Shown here piece after piece: positions 58,683 to 64,000 of a DNA stretch of 64,000 nt (the stretch's first letter is position 1; the number at the start of each line of letters is the position of its first letter). The position numbers and the translations under genes are program-made. The stretch is from Amoeboaphelidium protococcarum (taxonomy: Eukaryota > Aphelidiomycota > Aphelidea), in the NCBI GenBank assembly GCA_023515745.1, contig JALECJ010000005.1, forward strand, positions 372,001-436,000. Reading direction: 5' to 3'. Under the pieces are notes generated by a model. It ran no database searches. It was given only the letters and a program-made list of their open reading frames with translations, and was not told the origin of the DNA.

Positions 58683-58981
58683 TAAAGGTATTCTCTAAAA
58701 TTTCATTCTATTTAATAGCAACTTTCAGATTATATATTTTAATTTCGCGATAGATTAAGTATCGGAAACCAAGAGATTTAAAGTGCAGTTGTCTTATAAG
58801 ACAGACGAGGTGACATTGATTCACGAGACTGCAAGAGGCAATCAGCGAATGGGATCAATCAGTGCAACAATGTGTTGTGACGCTCTAAAATCGAGCATTA
58901 TCATTGCACGTCAGAAATGAACAGTTTTGTAAATACTTATTTCATAAAACCAAGACTATCATCATCACTAATTCAATTAAA

Positions 58982-59737
58982 TCAAACATCACGTAGCATA
59001 GAATTTTCGATTATAGAGACTTCATTCAAATCTGTGTCTTCTTGATCGAGGGAGAAGTTTCGATAGAATACAGAATCGTCGCATACTGTTTCTAATCTAC
59101 TTTTATTAATAGTTAAAGCATATTGTGGATTACCCTCTGATTGAACGGTATTAGCCTCATTTTCCTTACCATTTTAAAGCTATGATTTAAATTCTTGTGG
59201 CGACTTTGAGCCTTTATCTGACAATTAAAGTTTATTGACCATGGCTCTGATGTCAGCAATCTTGTCAAACAACTTTTTAGCTTATTCAGGCGTTCTGTCA
59301 AATGAATCAGATGATAAAGAGTCCAAAGACTGATCAGCAGGACTTGATTATACTGCAGGACACGTCACAATGCTGAGTTTCGAAGGCGTTTTGGGGGAAT
59401 AAGGATGTTTCCTGGGAGTGCATTAGGCAGATACTTTTCGCACAGCCAGTGGGCTTTAGTATCTTGATATTTGCTATTTACACTAAAACTTTCCCATGTT
59501 ACCATCCTCGGTGTCCTTCTAAACTATCGTTGATTTCATTCTCTGGACAACATCCCTTATTTTTTGCATTGCAATATCAAACTCACTTCCAAGGCTTGTT
59601 TCAAATTCATCTTTATGATAAGTTGTTGAAAGAGTTTCTTTCATATCACCAGTCTATGGAATATTTCTGATATCCTATTCATCATACTAAGAGTTTTACT
59701 CCCCCTTAATTTAAAATTCATTTAGGCCTATTGTCAT
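58982..59737 (-). CDS. SP/TP-rich hypothetical protein
   Basis: 251 residues, ATG 59737, TGA 58982. A helical first third (DIAMQKIRDVVQRMKSTIV), then clustered Ser-Pro/Thr-Pro sites (SRYQSPLAVRKVSAQCTPRK, then YSPKTPSKLS and SSPADQSLDSL), a short helix (PEQAKKLFDKIADIRAMVNK) and an acidic end. The SP/TP cluster suggests a CDK or MAPK substrate, perhaps a kinetochore or cell-cycle protein. No family recognised. The ATG overlaps the TGA of a 56-codon upstream ORF (ATGA). Confidence 0.6.
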
Positions 59738-59904
59738 TTTTAGATGATAGATATCTTTAGCTATTTATCAGAAAGACAATAGAAAGGAGTTGTCTCTTCG
59801 CATCGAATGGCTGTTTCAGAATTAGATACGCGTTTCAACGAACTGTTATCACGATCAGGTGTCCACAGCTGTAAGGCGATGATCGTAAAAAATTATGCCT
59901 TCAT
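59734..59904 (-). other. upstream ORF overlapping the next start by ATGA
   Basis: 56 codons (MKAQFFTIIALQLWTPDRDN...) ending at a TGA that overlaps the ATG of the SP/TP-rich gene as ATGA. Either an uORF that would allow reinitiation, or an unrecognised first exon; I saw no splice pair. Confidence 0.35.
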
Positions 59905-60212
59905 TTTCCATTCAATCAAATGTAACGCTGACGCATAAAGTGTAAATACAAATAATGTACCTGGATTGGAAAGTGACACATTTTATCTTAATAGAGCTCC
60001 GTTAACAGCAATATAGTTGAAACACTTTGAGAAAATCACTCAAAACGCGTCGCTCGCTTGTCGCGTCCAAGATTTCCAACCGAAACCTTTTTGAGCTTTT
60101 TTGTCGCGAATTTAAAAGCTCACCAAAGCAGCTTCAGTATTGTCGCGTGTTATTGAATCTCATTCATCTTCATTTAAGAGATCTCTGTTTTTATATTTAA
60201 GCACGAAAAAAA
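59905..60212. other. divergent promoter of eIF5A
   Basis: About 300 bases upstream of eIF5A with GC-richer patches (GTCGCGTCC-like) near 60050-60130. No gene seen. Confidence 0.4.
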
Positions 60213-60695
60213 ATGGCTGACGACGAGCAACATTTGCACGAGTTTGAGCAGTAGGGTGGAAGCAATGCCTCTGCCACCTTTCCTATGCAGTGTTCTGCTC
60301 TGCGTAAGAACGGTATGGTCATGATGAAGGGCCGCCCATGTAAAATTGTAGACATGTCCACCTCCAAGACTGGAAAGCACGGTCACGCCAAGGTGCACAT
60401 GGTTGGTATCGATATTTTCACTGGTAAGAAGTATGAAGATATTTCCCCATCTACCCACAACATGGAGGTGCCTGTCGTTGCACGTAACGATTACACAGTG
60501 TTGAACATTGATGATGGTTTCCTGTCTCTGATGTTGCCCGATGGAACCACCAAGGACGATGTTAAGATGCCTGAGGGAGAGTTGGGTGACAAGCTGTAGG
60601 CTGACTTTGATGAGGGTAAGGAGCTGATTGTCTCTGTCACTAAGGCTCTGAATGAGGAGGCTGTCCTGTCTTACAAGGAAGCTCCAAGATCTTGA
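60213..60695 (+). CDS. TIF51A: translation factor eIF5A
   Basis: 160 residues, intronless. The hypusine loop [19 protein letters not shown] is intact, with the modified Lys between Gly and His. It is followed by [35 protein letters not shown] and a C-terminal OB fold. The N-terminus [20 protein letters not shown] matches fungal/animal eIF5A. Codons are clearly more biased than neighbours: only two Gln codons are TAG, the rest CAG/CAA, as expected for a highly expressed gene. The ATG follows a run of A. It promotes elongation of poly-Pro and termination. Confidence 0.96.
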
Positions 60696-61028
60696 ATAGA
60701 TTGACCCATTTTAAATATATATTAGCATGACCTTTTCATTTGAATTTTGTTTACTTTGCCTGCTTGTTACTTTGTTATGTATTTTTAACGTATTGAGTAG
60801 TGCTTTCTACTGATGAGTCCCCAGACTGTCTATTGGAATGGTAAGTATTCTGAAGCAAAATAATGGCATTATCTTCTCTCTCTCTCTGACAATTTAACTT
60901 AAACCAAGCAGCATGTTGTAAAATATATACTTTAAGTATTAGTGCAGGACTTATGGAATTTCAAGGTTCAATTTCAAGTTTGCAACGGTTGATTCGTGAG
61001 TCTTTTTGAAAATCACGCAGTAAACGAT
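60696..61028. other. intergenic, short (CT)n tract
   Basis: AT-rich spacer with a (CT)n run at about 60874-60887. A CTGATGAG string at 60811-60818 resembles a ribozyme core but lacks the partner sequences. No gene supported. Confidence 0.4.
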
Positions 61029-62786
61029 ATGGCTGACTTTTAATTCGATGATATTGACTTGTAACTCTAAATTGGAAATAAGAGTCATATCTTACTCGAA
61101 TCACCAGAGTCTATTCAAGGTGATAATAAGTTAGTGCTTCTTCGGAGGTGTGAGATCATTAGATTGCGCTAAACGGTAAAATAGTCGCGTATCGTTAGTG
61201 AATAAACTATCAAAAGAGTCTTGTATGGGCCGGCTGGATGTGGGAAAACTCTGGTGTTGTATCTGTGTGCATTGGATTGCTTACAGAGTTAAGAGTGGCT
61301 TGTATTTTACGTGCCTGAACTGTCTAAATTTGATGGAGTTTCGGATTTTGATTGTGCGCGCAATTTGATAGATAATTTCAGACGCGCCAATGATCAATAC
61401 TTGCGGTTAAATTAAATCAATGCAGATGTTGCTAGGATTTAAAACTTATTGGATGATGCTCTCGCTCCTTATGGTGATCCTGTATAAGCATTAAGCACGC
61501 TGTTTCAAAACCTTTTACATATAGTCGACGTGCCCGTATTCATTGGCCTTGACCAATGGAATTGTCTGGCTGACGGCGATGGTATAAATTAATCTCTTCT
61601 CAAAAAACTTTGGGGCCACTTCAGTAAAATTAATGTGGGTCGTGGGTGTTGTATGTGTGCTATGTCCTCTACCTTCCCCGTGCGGAGAGCTTCGATGTTT
61701 AGGGACTTTGATGCCGTATTGACTGCGATAGATATCGATTTATACAGCGATGAAGAATGGCGTGCAGTGGTCAGTTATAATAGAGAAAGAGGTTAGTTCC
61801 CTTCACGCAAGGATTTGCACGATGATAAACTTCAAATATTGACTGGCAGAGTACCGCGCTTGCTGGAATCCGTTAAATAGTCATATTTGGCAAACGGCTG
61901 CAGGTGGTCTTAAGCGCTTTATGGTCGTTGCGTGAACTAGAATGTATTATACTTTGCTGAAAGAGCTCGTAGTGTCATTAAGAGGAACCGTGAGGGATGT
62001 TACTCCGTTTCTATTTTGCGATTTGCCTCATTAGTTGTCTTGAATTAATATGAGCGCGCATACATACCTTCCGAGTGGATTGACTCTGGTTTATTTGAGA
62101 AAGAGAATGGATTTGTTACTCCCATATGCTAATCTGTTTTGACTGCAATGTTTATTACAGTATGCGATGATATTGATGAAATTATTAGCATCATGGCGAC
62201 GAGTGATAGGGAAATTGCTTTTAAAGTGTTAGTGATTACGGGACTCTCATAGTAATAATCTACTTAGTTTTAATGTTGTACTTTGGCAGGCGAGACTGAT
62301 ATTACTAATGTGTCTTTACGTGCTCTAAAAGTAGATTTCAAGTTAAAGCCTTCGGAAGAGAATGTAAAATCGCTGTATGAAGAAGATACTTTGATCATCT
62401 GCCATGGAAGCTATTAGCCTCCAGTTGATGCTGTGATATATTGCGATGGATTTATCCTTTTGATTTCTGTATCTTTGCGATCTTACTTTAGCCATAGCAC
62501 CAGAGCCAGAGATATCTTTACATAAAAAATTGGCTTGAGTGGATACAACGTGTTGCAGCATTATTGTAAGCATTCTCCATATGGGAAGTCCCATTCTTAT
62601 ATGAATGAAACTGTGTGGTCTTAGCATCTGGCTGATCACGTTCGCTTCATCTACATCACTGCTGACTCTACGAAGCATGACGCGACTATCATGAAGCAAA
62701 GTGGTGCGTAATATGTAAGAAGAGTCAATGGAGATTAATTGGAAAAGTTGGGGGAATCATACAAGTATTTCATGATGGACACTTGA
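61029..62786 (+). CDS. Crinkler (CRN)-type NTPase + nuclease-fold effector-like protein
   Basis: 585 residues, intact. After a short N-terminus comes a P-loop NTPase: Walker A LYGPAGCGKTLVLYLC (about residue 70), a Walker B-like VPVFIGLDQWN, a sensor-like CCMCAMSSTFPVRR, and a helical region with GRVPRLLESV, the STAND-type pattern of Crinkler proteins. The C-terminal 150 residues contain PPVDAVIYCDGFILLISVSL and a distant His/Arg part, resembling the REase-fold nuclease that ends many CRNs. CRN-like proteins occur in oomycetes, chytrids and other eukaryotes and are proposed effectors or genome-conflict factors. No signal peptide or LxLFLAK header is visible. No breaks seen; role here unknown. 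Confidence 0.65.
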
Positions 62787-62957
62787 ATTGTAAAATTGTG
62801 TGGCGTGGTGATATATTATACAAGTTCGCAGAAATAAACTGGATGGAATTAGAGTGTAATGGCATACTATACTAAACGTAAAATACTTGAGCTTTTCTAT
62901 ATCATTTTATAGCTGCACTTTAAATGTCCAACGCCTGAATGATCAAGACTCGCAAAA
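62787..62957. other. convergent 3' spacer
   Basis: 171 bases between the converging CRN-type and Mss51-like genes; AT-rich, nothing else seen. Confidence 0.4.
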
Positions 62958-64000
62958 TCAGAACCAGTAAGATTCTTAATCTGCAGACTCCAGTGATTTG
63001 GCATCTTAATCGTCCCTGATAATCTCGGATCCGGTGCCTCTTAACGCATATAGGTAAGCATTAGATTACGCCCACAGATGAGGCTCACCTAAAGTATCAA
63101 AGGGAATGTCCGCACGTTGCGAAGCAAAGTGATTGACCACTGGATGGATCAAGAACTCCATCTGCTTCTTATCAGTATCAGAATCGCTAGTATCGCCCTA
63201 GGTAGCCATGATATCAGGAGATGTCAATCTCAAGTTTTAAGACAGAAAACTGATATCATTCTCCAGTTCTTGCATATTATAAGCCGTGAAAACCGCCATG
63301 CACTTGGTACTAGCTATAGACTCCAAAGTCGTCTTCCAGTCCTATTAATATTACATTGCCCATTACACCTAAGATTTCAAATTATCACGCTAGCGTTTAA
63401 GAGACCGCTATTCTGCTTCAGACAGATCTGAGAATACATCATTCTCGAACTCTGGACTTTAATCTTGTGCCAATTTCTAATTCTGATCCAAAAACTATCT
63501 GAACATACCCATTCCACTATTGAACACGAAGAACGCATCTCTATTTGGACGGAACTTCTGATCAAAAATCAGCCCATCAGTATCTGAACACTGCAATGCT
63601 TGATGTAGTTCCGGTGTGTACTTGGATCTAATAAAATTAAATCTCAAGTTTTTATTCACAGCGACGCTATACTGCTAGAAAGTGGCATCACCAAAACGCA
63701 GTATCTTCTTTTAGTTCTCATCACAAGGAATGTAACTCCTCTAGAATCTCTAACGTCTAACATGATCATTCTTCGTAGTGAATAGAGTCTCTTTCCATCC
63801 ATTCACCTTCTCACACAGCGCATCCATTTGTTCATACTTGGCCGCTTACAGAGTCTTTGGCACATGGGCATCTTCGCCAATAAAGTAAATCTGTAGTGGT
63901 ACATGACCTTGGAATATATGACTTAGTTGTTCCCAAGCACCGCGCATCAGCAAACACTCTGAACTAGCCCCAATAATGAACATCCGAAATACTGGAGAGT
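62958..64000 (-). CDS. Mss51-like protein, C-terminal part (cut by window end)
   Basis: 347 codons visible, running off the right edge; TGA at 62958. The start of the visible part, MFIIGASSECLLMRGAWEQL, followed by LQIYFIGEDA, then AFFVFNSGMGMFRQF, CMAVFTAYNMQELENDI and IHPVVNHFASQRADIPF, matches the MSS51 C-terminal/MYND-associated domain (GASE...W, IGPE, FNPG, T-x-YS, NPF). In yeast Mss51 activates COX1 translation; animal relatives include ZMYND17. Which branch this is cannot be told without the zinc finger outside the window. The Ser/Asp-rich insert near the end is unusual. Confidence 0.6.

Noticed and set aside
60811-60840. CTGATGAG string resembling a hammerhead ribozyme core
   Set aside because: No GAAA partner box and no plausible stem II/III closing it.
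1-64000. CRISPR arrays, operons, rRNA or tRNA genes
   Set aside because: No regularly spaced repeats, no ribosome-binding sites or polycistrons, and no cloverleaf or rRNA sequence recognised by eye; a tRNAscan run would be needed to exclude tRNAs fully.

Overview
The window is nuclear DNA of a small, gene-dense eukaryote that reads TAA and TAG as glutamine and uses TGA as its only stop. Read that way, many standard-code fragments fuse into about 40 long genes. They are mostly intronless or carry one or two short GT-AG introns, are packed on both strands, and leave roughly 10-600 bases between neighbours. Several genes are typical of fungi and their relatives: a four-TM plus SH3 protein like Sho1, an Adp1-like ABC transporter, Nca2, a Yap1-like bZIP, a Ufo1-like F-box protein, a Rua1-type zinc domain, Tom7 with an intron, and a Crypton with a GCR1-type tail. 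With the UAR=Gln code this suggests a relative of fungi. My best guess is an aphelid such as Amoeboaphelidium; that is inference and unchecked.

Layout, left to right. 0.3-13 kb: homeobox gene, TTC27, a thymosin-repeat protein, Rrn7 (Pol I factor), Kcs1-like inositol kinase, Nca2. 13-16 kb: a PSMG4-like proteasome chaperone, a CUE protein, an F-box protein. 16-22.3 kb is a poor, mobile-DNA-rich stretch: an unresolved small-ORF region, an intact Crypton recombinase, a hypothetical gene, and a truncated CRESS-type Rep fragment next to a microsatellite. 22.3-32 kb: ABC transporter, a C-terminal fragment of a Gea/GBF1-type protein, then a surface/secretory group (GPI-type Cys-rich protein, type II glycosyltransferase-like protein, two paralogous secreted proteins) and a Ca2+/H+ exchanger. 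32-42 kb: bZIP factor, Ufo1-like protein, PRP4, Tom7, a PHD/ePHD/Rua1 zinc-finger protein.

42.1-47.4 kb holds the most striking structure. A 1,255-residue gene (zinc finger, a DUF6729/DDE-like region and a WRN-like 3'-5' exonuclease) sits between the two halves of an Acl4-like ribosomal chaperone gene on the same strand. The simplest reading is a large DNA transposon inserted into a host gene. 47.5-64 kb: Thg1, FRA10AC1, an RBM39-like splicing factor, a Kex1-like carboxypeptidase, a peroxisomal (SKL) citrate synthase, Sho1, a TMEM198-like protein, an SP/TP-rich protein, eIF5A, a Crinkler-type NTPase/nuclease protein and an Mss51-like gene cut by the window end.

All coordinates come from reading codons by eye. 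For each main gene I checked that start-to-stop length is a multiple of three. Family names rest on motif recognition, not on database searches.
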